Assembly (NCBI RefSeq): GCF_022701195.1
Contig: NZ_CP078089.1
Coordinates: 744,001 to 808,000, forward strand
DNA from: Allobaculum mucilyticum
GTDB taxonomy: Bacteria; Bacillota_I; Bacilli_A; Erysipelotrichales; Erysipelotrichaceae
Length of the DNA stretch: 64,000 nucleotides
Direction: 5' to 3'
Part shown: positions 1 to 8,329 of the stretch, one piece after another
How positions within the stretch are numbered: the first letter of the stretch is position 1
How the letters are laid out: each line of letters opens with the position of its first letter
Notes under the pieces: model-generated
Database searches by the model: none
What the model saw: the letters and a program-made list of their open reading frames with translations, nothing else
What the model was told of the DNA's origin: nothing
Translations under genes and position numbers: made by a program

Positions 1-60
1 AAACGTTAAACGAATTTAAAAAATAACTTAAAGAACGGGACGATCCGTTCTTTACAGGGC

Positions 61-191
61 ACAGAAAAGCCCGGAGGGCGATTCCGGGCTTTTCTGTATT
101 GGATAATTAGAGAGAAATAGAAAGTAAGAGATAAAAGGAAAAATTATGAAAATTATTATGTATATCAGGAAATCCGCTGCTTGATTTCCTT
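61..191 (-). ncRNA. Candidate small RNA, copy A of a three-copy family
   Basis: Read on the minus strand, a -10 box TATTAT (198-203) with a -35-like TTGGGT 18 bp upstream (222-227) is followed after exactly 8 nt by a perfect hairpin GGAAATC/GATTTCC (168-189). A U/C-rich linker follows, then a perfect 14-bp stem (61-74 with 84-97) whose loop reads AATCGCCCT. The G/C core of that stem is followed by TTTT, as in an intrinsic terminator. Copies at 2482-2695 and 3265-3355 share the order and spacing. No convincing reading frame explains it. The transcript ends are inferred, and function is unknown. Confidence 0.5.
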
Positions 192-254
192 GATTCCATA
201 ATATGATGCGTCAGACAAAATACCCAATTTTGCTGACGGCAGATTTGGTGTTCA

Positions 255-1952
255 TCAATAGTGAACACAAACAAAAGCTAAATTGAGTTCAATATGTGAA
301 ATTGGGGCATATTTCACATACATAGCTTGAATCAGCGAAGATACAAGAAGATCCAATGCCTGTTTGGCATCTTCTTGTGCGTATTTCAGCACTCGTCTTA
401 CGTTTATTGCCGTAATAGCTAACGTATATCCGAATTTTTTGCGCACTAACCCCCTGAACGGAAGGGTATCAATTTTTTGATTCCTTCTTAGCTGGTTTGG
501 GATAGCTTCAACACCGTTTCTGAACCGGTAATTGGCAATTGCCTCTTCACTTTTCATGGTCCGCTGAAGGTGTGCTCTTTGGATCTTCTTCTGGGAAATG
601 GTTCCAGATCTGACTCTTTTGTGATTTTTCATCGGGCATCGGCCAGTTGCAGCGAATGGGCAATCTTTACAGGTTGTTTCTTTGTGGAATGAGATATTCC
701 AGGAATCGGTTTTCTCGTAGTAGGTTACTCGATCTGCAGTCTTTCCGTTTGGGCAGGTTACCGTTTTTGTTTCTTCATCGATTTCGAAATCAGCAGTCAA
801 ATCGGGTGTTTCTTTACCCGTCATAGCAGTTCCTACAAGTTGAATTCCGTGTTCAGCTGCTTCATTGATGTTATCCACGCTGATGTAGGCTCCGTCGGCA
901 ACCAAAGTTGTTTCGTCTCCTTCTTCAGCCATCTTCTGAATTTCATCTTTGGCGAACTTGGAATCGCTGTAGATATTGGGCTGGAAATCAAATGAGTCGA
1001 TGATCTTTCGGTTGGTATCGAGGTCGACTGTTTCAGCGAAATTGCCAACGTATCCCTGGTGATTTTCACCGGCCTTCTTACGGAAAGTCGATTCCGGCTC
1101 AACTGGATTGTTCAGGACAGTCGAGTTCAGCTCTTTTCCGTCACGAACGGAATGAAAAGAGCCATCGGTGTTTGTGTTGACCTGCTCGGAAACAAAGCGG
1201 ATGAGCATCTGTGCTTCTTCACAGTCATTCAGCGTGCCTGGAATCAGATCACGAACGGCACAGGCATCCTGAAAAGCGGTCTGCAGTTTAGCCGCAGCCG
1301 GAGTATGGGAGTGATAAGTAACCTTATTCTCATCGAAGTCCTCGATATAGTGTTGAAGATTCTCGGGGATTGCGATTTTGTTTTCATCCAAAACCATGAG
1401 CATGTTTTTAATGACCACATGCGCCAGCTGCAGTCTTGAAAGCTTTCTGGCGCCGTTATCGACCATGATGGAGTCCATTCTCCGCTTGAGATTGGTGCCA
1501 AGATAGGCGTCTTTAAGAGACTTGGCCAGTTTTTCGGCAAATTCATGGAGAAGATCGATGCCAGTCTGCTGCATATAAAAGGCATTGGCAGCACGAAAGC
1601 GGTTAAGCGTTCTCTGGTTTACCGGCTGATGTTCAAAGGACGTTGTTCCAAGAGCGAACTGATACTCCAGAGAAAAGGTAACGCTTCTCTCCAGTTCTTC
1701 GTCTGTCAGAGTAAACAGATCTTTCAAAACAAGCATAGCTAAAACGAGGTATGTAGGAGTTGAAGGTCTGGTGTTGGTGTTCTTTGAGTAAAGAGGCTCA
1801 AAAATCGATTCAAGTTTAACCAGCTCAGGAATAATGACACGGTTGAAATAGCCCGGCCAGCCGGATTCAAGCATTCTGAGCTTTCGATCAGAAAGTGAGT
1901 AGGTTAGATCGAAGAGATTCATCTGAATGGGTTTGAACTTGGACTGCGACAT
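255..1952 (-). CDS. IS1182-family transposase
   Basis: A 565-residue DDE transposase of the IS1182 type. The N-terminal third has the family's 'PVNQRTLNRFR' region. The catalytic core shows 'HQGYVGNFAETVD' and 'LVADGAYIS', a cysteine cluster (CKDCPF...CPMK) lies near residue 430, and the end 'KKFGYTLAITAINVRRVLKYA' is typical. I chose ATG at 1952, because GGGGGTG lies 8 nt upstream; an in-frame TTG at 1976 has no such site. TATAAT-like boxes lie in the A/T-rich stretch just upstream. A hairpin (248-254 with 262-268) straddles the stop codon. The frame looks intact. I could not find convincing terminal inverted repeats or a target duplication, so the element's limits are left open. Confidence 0.85.
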   Translation of the reverse strand: MSQSKFKPIQMNLFDLTYSLSDRKLRMLESGWPGYFNRVIIPELVKLESIFEPLYSKNTNTRPSTPTYLVLAMLVLKDLFTLTDEELERSVTFSLEYQFALGTTSFEHQPVNQRTLNRFRAANAFYMQQTGIDLLHEFAEKLAKSLKDAYLGTNLKRRMDSIMVDNGARKLSRLQLAHVVIKNMLMVLDENKIAIPENLQHYIEDFDENKVTYHSHTPAAAKLQTAFQDACAVRDLIPGTLNDCEEAQMLIRFVSEQVNTNTDGSFHSVRDGKELNSTVLNNPVEPESTFRKKAGENHQGYVGNFAETVDLDTNRKIIDSFDFQPNIYSDSKFAKDEIQKMAEEGDETTLVADGAYISVDNINEAAEHGIQLVGTAMTGKETPDLTADFEIDEETKTVTCPNGKTADRVTYYEKTDSWNISFHKETTCKDCPFAATGRCPMKNHKRVRSGTISQKKIQRAHLQRTMKSEEAIANYRFRNGVEAIPNQLRRNQKIDTLPFRGLVRKKFGYTLAITAINVRRVLKYAQEDAKQALDLLVSSLIQAMYVKYAPISHIELNLAFVCVHY

Positions 1953-2481
1953 AAGAAACACCCCCGAAATATTCAATTATATTATACTACTAATATTAAT
2001 TTAATCGAGATTAATTTCAATTAATTGTAGCATTATTTTGAAAAATTCGGATCAGTCCAAGATCTATGAACACACTTCAGCTATTTGTTACTTTTGTCGG
2101 GCGCATCATAATATACGTCTTTAAAAAAATCCCGCTTCAGTTGCCTGCTTTTTTTCATAACCCTTCGATACCCATCGGGCATTCACATGAATGCGCTCTC
2201 AGGCAGACGATCCGGCTCCGTGCAGAAATGAGCGTCCGGCTTGCAAATTACTCTGGGTCCTGTATCTGAGCAGGAACCGGTGCTGAAGTCTGTCTTCAAT
2301 CTGCTGTTCAGGTGCTTGCAAAGCGAATTTTGGTCAGGCAGTCTATCCTCTGATTTTGATGTCTGCCTCTGGTATTAACCCGTCTTCTTTTCCAATCTGC
2401 AGCATCCGGATCCAGCCTTGCAGGCGTAACTTCCCTTCTTCCCGGTTCATTCTTTTCTCCTCCTGCCGCTCTGGGAGACAT

Positions 2482-2511
2482 AAAAAAGGATCCGGCTGGC
2501 GGACCGGATCC
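2482..2511 (-). terminator. Intrinsic terminator (end of candidate RNA B)
   Basis: A perfect 8-bp stem GGATCCGG/CCGGATCC (2488-2495 with 2504-2511) is followed on the minus strand by six T's (2482-2487). No protein-coding gene lies upstream on this strand, so it must terminate a non-coding transcript or stop read-through. Confidence 0.7.
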
Positions 2512-2695
2512 AGAATGATAGCGGTTCTCTGATCTGAACGGGGACGGGCAATCCCCGGGCACTTCAGATTCAGGAACACAGTGGGCAGTGCAGAGGGCGA
2601 GTCCGCATCTGCCAAAGAGATAAGAGAAAATTAAGAGAAAAAAGAAAGGAAAAAATGATTATGAATTTTGGGGAAATCTGCTGCTTGATTTCCTT
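2482..2695 (-). ncRNA. Candidate small RNA, copy B (extended)
   Basis: On the minus strand a -10 box TATTCT (2702-2707) stands 8 nt before the hairpin GGAAATC/GATTTCC (672-693 of the 2-kb block, i.e. 2672-2693), exactly as in copies A and C. The linker is pyrimidine-rich. The second hairpin (2584-2613) has a different stem from the other copies but the same loop core CTCGCCCT. Unlike the others it has no T-run there. A further long hairpin follows (around 2525-2575), then a perfect terminator at 2482-2511. The -35 is poor. The 3' end is therefore taken at the terminator, but a shorter RNA is possible. Confidence 0.42.
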
Positions 2696-3264
2696 GGCTA
2701 TAGAATAGCAGTTTCAGCGCAGAGCGGCGTTATAACGCTCATATTTCTTTATCTTTCCTTTATTCCTATATGACATTTCTTCATACGTTCTTGATTCGAT
2801 TTTTATACCGGAAGCGCCGGAAGCACTGGAAGCGTTTCCGGTTTTTCCATGCAGAGAAGGATCTGTTTACTTGCGTTATGACTGGATCAGCAGCTCCTGC
2901 CAGTTCGCTTCTTTTCAGAAAATCCCGCTCTGAATCTTCATCAATTTTAAGCTGGTCTTACTGTGTCGCATTCTTTTTCCTGGCTGCTGGTTTGCCCGTG
3001 ATCAGGCATCCGTTTTTTTGTCTGCAGGCGGCTAAACGGACACCGGAAAATATTGCATTTCTGTCGAAAAGCACATCGATACGCAAAAGCGATTTACCAT
3101 ATTCTTTCTCTGTTTATACAGGAATATCATCTGTTCCTTTGAATATTCTGATCAATATTCCGATCTGCTCCCGCAGGAAAGACAGCCATCTGGATTCACA
3201 CTTTCTGACCAGACTGGGACGCTTTGACCTGGAATCATCCGGTAAGCTCGATTCCGTTTTTCAG

Positions 3265-3355
3265 GCAGAAAAAAGTCCGGAGGGCGAGAGCCGGACTTTT
3301 CAAAAGAGAAAAAAGAAAGGAAATTGTATTCAGGAAATCTGCTGCTGATTTCCAT
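3265..3355 (-). ncRNA. Candidate small RNA, copy C (compact)
   Basis: This is the clearest copy. On the minus strand ATGACA (3385-3390), 17 bp, and TAGTAT (3362-3367) form a good promoter. After 8 nt comes the hairpin GGAAATC/GATTTCC (3333-3353), then a U/C-rich linker. It ends in a perfect 10-bp stem (3271-3280 with 3291-3300) with loop CTCTCGCCCT, followed by six T's (3269-3274). The predicted RNA is about 90 nt. The C-rich loop resembles the exposed motifs of Firmicute small RNAs that pair with Shine-Dalgarno regions (LhrC and RsaE type), but that function is a guess. Confidence 0.55.
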
Positions 3356-3481
3356 GGCTGTATACTACATCTCCGCATGGGCTTTGTCATGCAGAAACAC
3401 CCGACATCTTTATAATTTATTAATTGTAGCGCTTTCAGGCTTTATGCTATCTGAATATAGCGTTTACATTTTCTTAACGAT

Positions 3482-3509
3482 AAAACGGCCAGTTCTGACT
3501 GGCCGTTTT
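3482..3509 (-). terminator. Terminator after the NlpC/P60 gene
   Basis: An 11-bp perfect stem AAAACGGCCAG/CTGGCCGTTTT with a short loop lies 27 bp beyond the stop of the minus-strand gene. A/T flanks allow it to act in both directions, so it also separates that gene from small-RNA copy C. Confidence 0.75.
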
Positions 3510-3535
3510 CATGAAGATTTACTGTGTATTTTCGA

Positions 3536-4504
3536 TTATGCCTTAGGCAGAGTGGGGTGCACATAGCCGATCAGCGGCGATGCGCAGTTAACGGAGAAGA
3601 TCTCTGTAGTCCATCCGTTCCATCCGCCGTGAACAGCCTGTCCGTTGCCGATGTAGATGGCAACGTGACCGGAATAGACAACAATGTCACCGGGAACCGG
3701 ATTGTCTGTCATGGGGCCAAGAGAGAGATAGCTCTCCGGTGCGCCATGGAAATCGATTCCGACTGCTTTAAGCGAATTGGTAACAAGCATCGTGCAGTCC
3801 TGTGCTACGCCTACCTGGGCTTTGGCAGCAGCTGCGATTTTATCGTAGCCGCTCAGGTCTTCTTTGCCTTTTCCGTTTTCATCGAAGATGTAGTTGTTCT
3901 TCTTTACGCTGACTTCCTTCTGTCCCTGCGCATCGAAGCTGTACATCGTTCCATCGACGGTTTCCATGCGGTTCTGAATGACTGCACCGTTTCTATCGAG
4001 GCAGTATTCCTGACCTTCAAAGGTGACCCATCCAGCGCCCTGTACGAGACCATTCTCGTCAAGGATGTAGGTCTTGCCGTCTTTTTCAATTTTCTGCTCG
4101 CTGTCTGCGCGCAGGCCGGTCTGTTCGTCATACCAGGCCGTTCCGTTTTCTTCTTTGACAAAGCCAGTCATGCGCTGACCGGATTCATCAAAACGGTAGC
4201 TGCCGTCTTTTGTTTCAAGCACGCCGGAAGCCGGAGCGCCGAACTGGTCAAAGTAGACGGTCTTTCCATTGATCGTATTTTCGCCTGTCTTTTTATAGGC
4301 GGTCTGTCCATTTTCGTTTTTCAGGGTGGCCTGGTTCCGGTCGATTCCGTGAATGAAATTCGTATTCGGTTCAATCGCAGAGATTTTTGTCTGTGCATTC
4401 ACGCTGCTTTCGCGTGCAAGAACCGTGCTGACCGGACTGCCAGCCGCAATCATGAGGGCTACCGCAACTGCCATTGCGGACTTCGTGATTTTCAGATTCA
4501 TCAT
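3536..4504 (-). CDS. Secreted NlpC/P60 peptidase with glucan/choline-binding-like repeats
   Basis: A 322-residue secreted cell-wall hydrolase. Residues 1-30 form a signal peptide ending VLA. Residues about 65-215 hold short aromatic repeats of the 'GKTVYFDQFGAPASG' kind, like choline- or glucan-binding modules. Residues about 220-322 are an NlpC/P60 domain that probably cuts peptidoglycan stem peptides. The nucleophile Cys237 is in 'QDCTML', the general base His280 in 'SGHVAIYIG', and His292 follows. Two ATGs overlap (4504 and 4501); the ribosome site AAGGAGG sits better for the second. A candidate promoter TTGTTT-17-TATTCC lies upstream on the minus strand. It is a single-gene unit bounded by terminators. 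Confidence 0.85.
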   Translation of the reverse strand: MMNLKITKSAMAVAVALMIAAGSPVSTVLARESSVNAQTKISAIEPNTNFIHGIDRNQATLKNENGQTAYKKTGENTINGKTVYFDQFGAPASGVLETKDGSYRFDESGQRMTGFVKEENGTAWYDEQTGLRADSEQKIEKDGKTYILDENGLVQGAGWVTFEGQEYCLDRNGAVIQNRMETVDGTMYSFDAQGQKEVSVKKNNYIFDENGKGKEDLSGYDKIAAAAKAQVGVAQDCTMLVTNSLKAVGIDFHGAPESYLSLGPMTDNPVPGDIVVYSGHVAIYIGNGQAVHGGWNGWTTEIFSVNCASPLIGYVHPTLPKA

Positions 4505-4938
4505 TGGTCCTCCTTACTCGCAGAAAAGAGATTACCAACTTTGAAAAATGGAAGCAAAACGACCGGAATAATTCCTTAATATTTTCTAAACAATATGCTT
4601 TGTGTGAAATTACAATCGTTCTTTAGGTAAAGGGCGAGAAAAAAGATTGTTGCAAAATGTGTGTTTTCGTCGAAGATTAACAAATTAAATTCTGTTCACG
4701 TATCTTAGACATATTCGAAACAGAATTTCACAGCCAAAAGACAGCATTTTTAATATCTCCTTTAAATAAGGTTAAATTACCATTAAAGAACCGGCAGGAG
4801 ATGTTCACTTTTCGTTGACATATTTTTTCATTCAGCTGCTCATTCTGAAGGCGGTTTCATTCTCTGCCATCTCTGTTTCTTCTATACCTGGCTTGCTGTA
4901 TTTTGCCTGCCGGATTGACAGGTATTTCTTTACTGCAC
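4505..4938. other. Intergenic region upstream of the NlpC/P60 gene
   Basis: It holds the promoter and leader of the minus-strand NlpC/P60 gene and otherwise A/T-rich sequence. The plus strand carries AGGGCGAGAA near 4631, a chance-level complement of the small-RNA loop. I see no gene. Confidence 0.5.
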
Positions 4939-4970
4939 AAAAAAGCCGGTCTGATTTTTTTCAGACCGGC
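4939..4970 (-). terminator. Terminator after the heptad-repeat protein
   Basis: A perfect 10-bp stem GCCGGTCTGA/TCAGACCGGC (4945-4954 with 4961-4970) is followed on the minus strand by six T's. It closes the RND/heptad-repeat operon. Confidence 0.9.
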
Positions 4971-5013
4971 TGAGCTGTTTTCTGTATTTGATTTGAAGAG
5001 AGGAAAACTGTTT

Positions 5014-8000
5014 CTATTCCTCTTCCGTTTCCATCTTGAAGATGTAGCGGGTTTTGGTCTGTGCGCCTTCTGGAGCACCGGAATAGCTGGAGTTTTCTTT
5101 GTTGAAGTCTGCTGTTTCTCTGCACAGTTTTTCAAAGAGATGAATTTCGTTTTCACCCCAGTTGAGGACTTCTTTCAGACGGCTCATGCCTTCTTCATTC
5201 AGGCGGCTTGCACCATCTTTGAGCTGCGCTGCACCGGAATCAAGCTGAACGGCTCCATCTTCGAGCTGAACAGCACCGTCATCTGCTTGAGCTGTACCGT
5301 CTTTCAGCTGTGCTGCGCCTGTATACAGATCATTCGATCCAAGAACCAGTTTAGCGGCTCCGGCATTCAGAGCCGTGCTTCCTGTATACAGCTGAGCTGA
5401 ACCGGCTTTCGCAGTCTTGATGCCTGCATCAAGATCCTGCATGCCTTTATGAACATCTGCTGCTCCTTTGGAGATAACTGTTACGCCATTGATCATTTCA
5501 ATCTGACCGGACTGCAGAGCCTTAGCTCCTGCATTGACCTGGGAAGCACCGCTGGACAGCTGGCTTGCACCATCATCGAGAGAACGGATGGCATCAGACA
5601 GCTGGCTGGATGCATCAAGCAGTGTCTGACGGCTGTCAGCGAGCTGCTGGGTTCCGTCTGTCAGACGTTTAGCGCCTGCATTGAGCTGATCGTTGCTGGA
5701 AGAAAGGGTATCGCTGAGTTTCTGTGCGTTTTCTGCAATGGAGGCAATGCCGGCAGAAGTCGAGCTGGTCAGTTCACCAAGACCGGTCTGCAGGCTGTCT
5801 ACACCGGAATCAAGTGTTTTTGCGCCGGCATCCAGTTTGGAAACTGCTGTTTTCAGAGCAGCTACCTGTTTGGACAGGTCTGCTGCATCTGTGCTGCTGC
5901 CTGCCTGATCGAGGCTCTGGCTGAGTGTCTGCAGAGCACCGATTGCATGATCGAGGTCGCTTCCAAGGGAAGTCAGAGCGGAAGTTGCACTGTCAATTGA
6001 AGTATTCAGAGAAGAGAGTGTGCTGAGCGCACCGGATACTTTGGTAAGGTTTGCCTGCGAGATGGACGGTACGGTGACCTGAATCTGCGCAAGCGAATCC
6101 GGCAGGCCGTTAACTGCAGCTGATGCATTGTCCATTGCGGTTGAGCTGGAAGCAACTGCGGAGCTGAGAGCTGTCAGATCCGGCAGAACGATTGCCTGCA
6201 GAGCGGCTTTTGTATTGGCATCGGTTGTCGATGCAGCTGCAGCGGCGATTGCCTGACGCGCTGCTTCAACCTGGGAAGCATCTGCAGCTGCTGTGCTTGC
6301 GGCGCTGGAAGCTGCAGTTTTAGCAGAAGCGATTGCAGAAGAAGCAGATGCTTTTGCCTGAGATGCGGCCTGCAGCTGTTTATTACGATCGGCAATCTGC
6401 TGATTTGCGGCTGTGATCTGTGCCTGGGCTGCAGCGGCTTCCTGACCGATTCCCTGTGCGCCTTCTTTCAGGCTTGCAGAAGCGGAGGCAAGGCCTGCAC
6501 CGGCTGTGCCAAGACTGCTTTTAAGAGAAGCCAGTGTCTGCAGATCTTTATCCAGAGTCTGCTTCTGGCTGCTGAGCGTACTTGCGGCTGCCTTAAGCTG
6601 ACCGGACAGTGTGTTCAGTTTGCTCATATCCATGCCGTCAAGCTGTTTGTTAAGTGACTCAAGTCCGCCGCTGATCTGGGAGGATCCGCCTTTTACAGCG
6701 GTCGCACCGTCTTTGACTTTTGCAGCACCGGCATCAAATTTTGTCTTGAAGCCGTTTGCGCCCTGGGCGATCTTCGCTGTGTTGTCTACAGCTGCAGATT
6801 CATAGGACTGAATTCCCTCGCTCAGGCTCTTAGCACCGTTATTGAGTGTGAGGAATGCGTTGGCCATTGTGGTCAGCTGACCGTTCGGACCAGTCAGTGA
6901 ATCCGTTTTTTCTTTGAGCTGTGCTGTTCCGCTGCTCAGTTTTGCAGAGCCGCTTTCCAGACTTTCTGTACCGCTGGCAAGCTGATCTGAACCGTCTTTT
7001 AGCTTGTCCATGCCTTCTTTTGCAGAAGCGCTGCCGGATTCAAGCTGAGCCGTTCCATCAACCAGGCGGGAGGATCCGTCTTCAAGTTTTGCAAGACCGT
7101 TATCCAGATCGCCGGCACCGTCTTTCAGTTTTGAGGTTCCGCTCTGTGCTTCGCCAACACCTGCGCGAAGCTGGTCGGTACCATCAAACAGTGCAGCCGA
7201 TCCGTCTTTAAGCTTATGCAGACCGGCGGTCAGAGAATGTGAACCGTCAACGAGTTTTCCGGTTCCATCAGCGAGCTGGCCGGCTCCGTCTTCGAGCTGG
7301 CTTGCGCCGTCAAACAGAGGAGCAAGCTGGTCGGCAAGCTGGGAAAGCTCATCGACATCGCTCAGTTCTTCGAGCGAGACTTCATTGGTAGCGCCAAGGT
7401 ACATCTGTGGAACGCTGAAGTCTTTGACATCAGCTTTGATGACAACATCATCTGTTGCATCAAGACGATCGGTCAGTTCAGGCAGATTTGCGCTGTCCAT
7501 GGTGTCTTTCAGACCTGGCATGGAAGCAAAGAGCAGGAATTCACGGTTGCCGTCATTGATCGTTTTGCCCTGTTCGCATTCGATATTGGAGAATACGGCA
7601 TGGTCGAGATCAAGCAGACCGCCGGCCAGGAACAGAGGATGGATTCTGACTTTTTTGCCGTCAAGATCAACGGTCTTTTCCAGAGTGTTGTCAAAGGTGA
7701 CTGTCATTTCAAGATGACCGCTCTTGCCTTTGAGATCTTTTACGCTGATCTCTTTGCCATCGAGCTTATAAGAAACGGATACCTGAATCGGCAGTTTCTT
7801 TGTGCTTTCGCCCTGGTAGTAAAGATCGGTATCGTCAGTGTTCCACGTATATACATCGCCGCTGACTTCCGGTTTTATATCGCCTTTGACATCCTGTACG
7901 TCGCTGAGATCCAGCGTTTCTTTAACTTTGCCAAGACTTTTGGAATCGTGCAGCCAGGAGCTGACGATTGTACGGCTGATGCTTCCGTCTTCATTGAGGA

Positions 8001-8187
8001 TGGTATAAACGGTTTCTGATTTTTTCAGATCATTGTATTTTGTATCTTTTGTTTCTTCGCTGATCTTTTCGGAAGAATCAGACGAAGCGGATGAATCTTC
8101 TTTAGCGAACACTGCAGCATCGATAGCGCTGAGTGCCATGGCGCTGCTTAATAAAGACGCGCCAAAAATCTGAATGGATTTTTTCAT
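5014..8187 (-). CDS. Giant secreted YhgE-like heptad-repeat protein
   Basis: A 1057-residue exported protein. The signal peptide is residues 1 to about 28 (ending AVFA). A globular N-terminal region (about 50-280) resembles the start of YhgE/Pip-type proteins found with MMPL exporters. Two blocks of regular 'xxLxxG' heptads ('GAGQLADGTGKLVDG' style, about 285-440 and 860-1010) match the X-X-X-Leu-X-X-Gly repeat family. They flank a long Ala/Ser-rich coiled-coil segment (about 450-860). I see no C-terminal membrane span or LPXTG signal, unlike classical YhgE, so it is probably released or held by its partner. It is downstream of the RND gene in one operon, with two hairpins in the 142-bp gap. 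The likely role is an accessory or adaptor of the exporter; the cargo is unknown. Confidence 0.75.
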   Translation of the reverse strand: MKKSIQIFGASLLSSAMALSAIDAAVFAKEDSSASSDSSEKISEETKDTKYNDLKKSETVYTILNEDGSISRTIVSSWLHDSKSLGKVKETLDLSDVQDVKGDIKPEVSGDVYTWNTDDTDLYYQGESTKKLPIQVSVSYKLDGKEISVKDLKGKSGHLEMTVTFDNTLEKTVDLDGKKVRIHPLFLAGGLLDLDHAVFSNIECEQGKTINDGNREFLLFASMPGLKDTMDSANLPELTDRLDATDDVVIKADVKDFSVPQMYLGATNEVSLEELSDVDELSQLADQLAPLFDGASQLEDGAGQLADGTGKLVDGSHSLTAGLHKLKDGSAALFDGTDQLRAGVGEAQSGTSKLKDGAGDLDNGLAKLEDGSSRLVDGTAQLESGSASAKEGMDKLKDGSDQLASGTESLESGSAKLSSGTAQLKEKTDSLTGPNGQLTTMANAFLTLNNGAKSLSEGIQSYESAAVDNTAKIAQGANGFKTKFDAGAAKVKDGATAVKGGSSQISGGLESLNKQLDGMDMSKLNTLSGQLKAAASTLSSQKQTLDKDLQTLASLKSSLGTAGAGLASASASLKEGAQGIGQEAAAAQAQITAANQQIADRNKQLQAASQAKASASSAIASAKTAASSAASTAAADASQVEAARQAIAAAAASTTDANTKAALQAIVLPDLTALSSAVASSSTAMDNASAAVNGLPDSLAQIQVTVPSISQANLTKVSGALSTLSSLNTSIDSATSALTSLGSDLDHAIGALQTLSQSLDQAGSSTDAADLSKQVAALKTAVSKLDAGAKTLDSGVDSLQTGLGELTSSTSAGIASIAENAQKLSDTLSSSNDQLNAGAKRLTDGTQQLADSRQTLLDASSQLSDAIRSLDDGASQLSSGASQVNAGAKALQSGQIEMINGVTVISKGAADVHKGMQDLDAGIKTAKAGSAQLYTGSTALNAGAAKLVLGSNDLYTGAAQLKDGTAQADDGAVQLEDGAVQLDSGAAQLKDGASRLNEEGMSRLKEVLNWGENEIHLFEKLCRETADFNKENSSYSGAPEGAQTKTRYIFKMETEEE

Positions 8188-8329
8188 ACGCGAGTTTTCC
8201 TTTCACACGCCCGCAGCCTGCGGGGCGGATCTATGGGGGTTAAGCGGCCGAACAGCCGGAGCGTCAGAATAGACGCTCCATAAAATGAGCTGTTCAAAGT
8301 CCGCTGTTGGTTTCTAAAACGGGCTGTCT
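8188..8329 (-). other. Intercistronic hairpins between exporter and heptad-repeat genes
   Basis: A perfect 8-bp hairpin GGAGCGTC/GACGCTCC (8258-8279) and a second G/C-rich hairpin near the Shine-Dalgarno of the downstream gene. Neither has a T-run, so these look like mRNA processing or stability elements that could set different levels of the two proteins. Confidence 0.5.

Larger units (their letters stand above)
1977..3535. other. 1.5-kb non-coding region with hairpin repeats
   Basis: I see no supportable gene here. Open frames on either strand lack ribosome sites and family motifs and run through hairpins. The stretch holds small-RNA copies B and C, a perfect minus-strand terminator at 2482-2511, and a terminator-like hairpin pointing right near 2806-2846 (ACCGGAA paired with TTTCCGGT, then T's). 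The first 60 bp, next to the IS1182 gene, are very A/T-rich. It may be remodelled by past insertions, or it may be a dedicated small-RNA locus. Confidence 0.6.

Noticed and set aside
240-2050. Exact ends of the IS1182 element
   Set aside because: The hairpin at 248-268 and the A/T-rich stretch at 1977-2040 do not give matching inverted repeats or a target duplication that I can verify.
2066-3566. Several open frames of 60-190 codons in the 1.5-kb non-coding stretch
   Set aside because: They lack ribosome sites and family motifs, cross terminators or the small-RNA hairpins, and overlap one another on both strands.
2655-3566. Plus-strand short hydrophobic peptides through the repeat copies (possible type I toxin)
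   Set aside because: The shared hairpin is read as a peptide with stops at different places in A and B, and as a long run-on frame into the opposite gene in C. The start codons are not conserved. The minus-strand reading has constant -10 boxes.
4621-4650. AGGGCGAGAA as a target or fourth copy of the small RNA
   Set aside because: It is on the non-template side for the nearby gene's mRNA, has no hairpin around it and no second conserved hairpin; a chance match is enough.
5140-7300. Short direct repeats resembling a repeat array (CRISPR-like)
   Set aside because: They are codons of the xxLxxG heptads in the secreted protein. They vary at third positions, with no spacers or cas genes.
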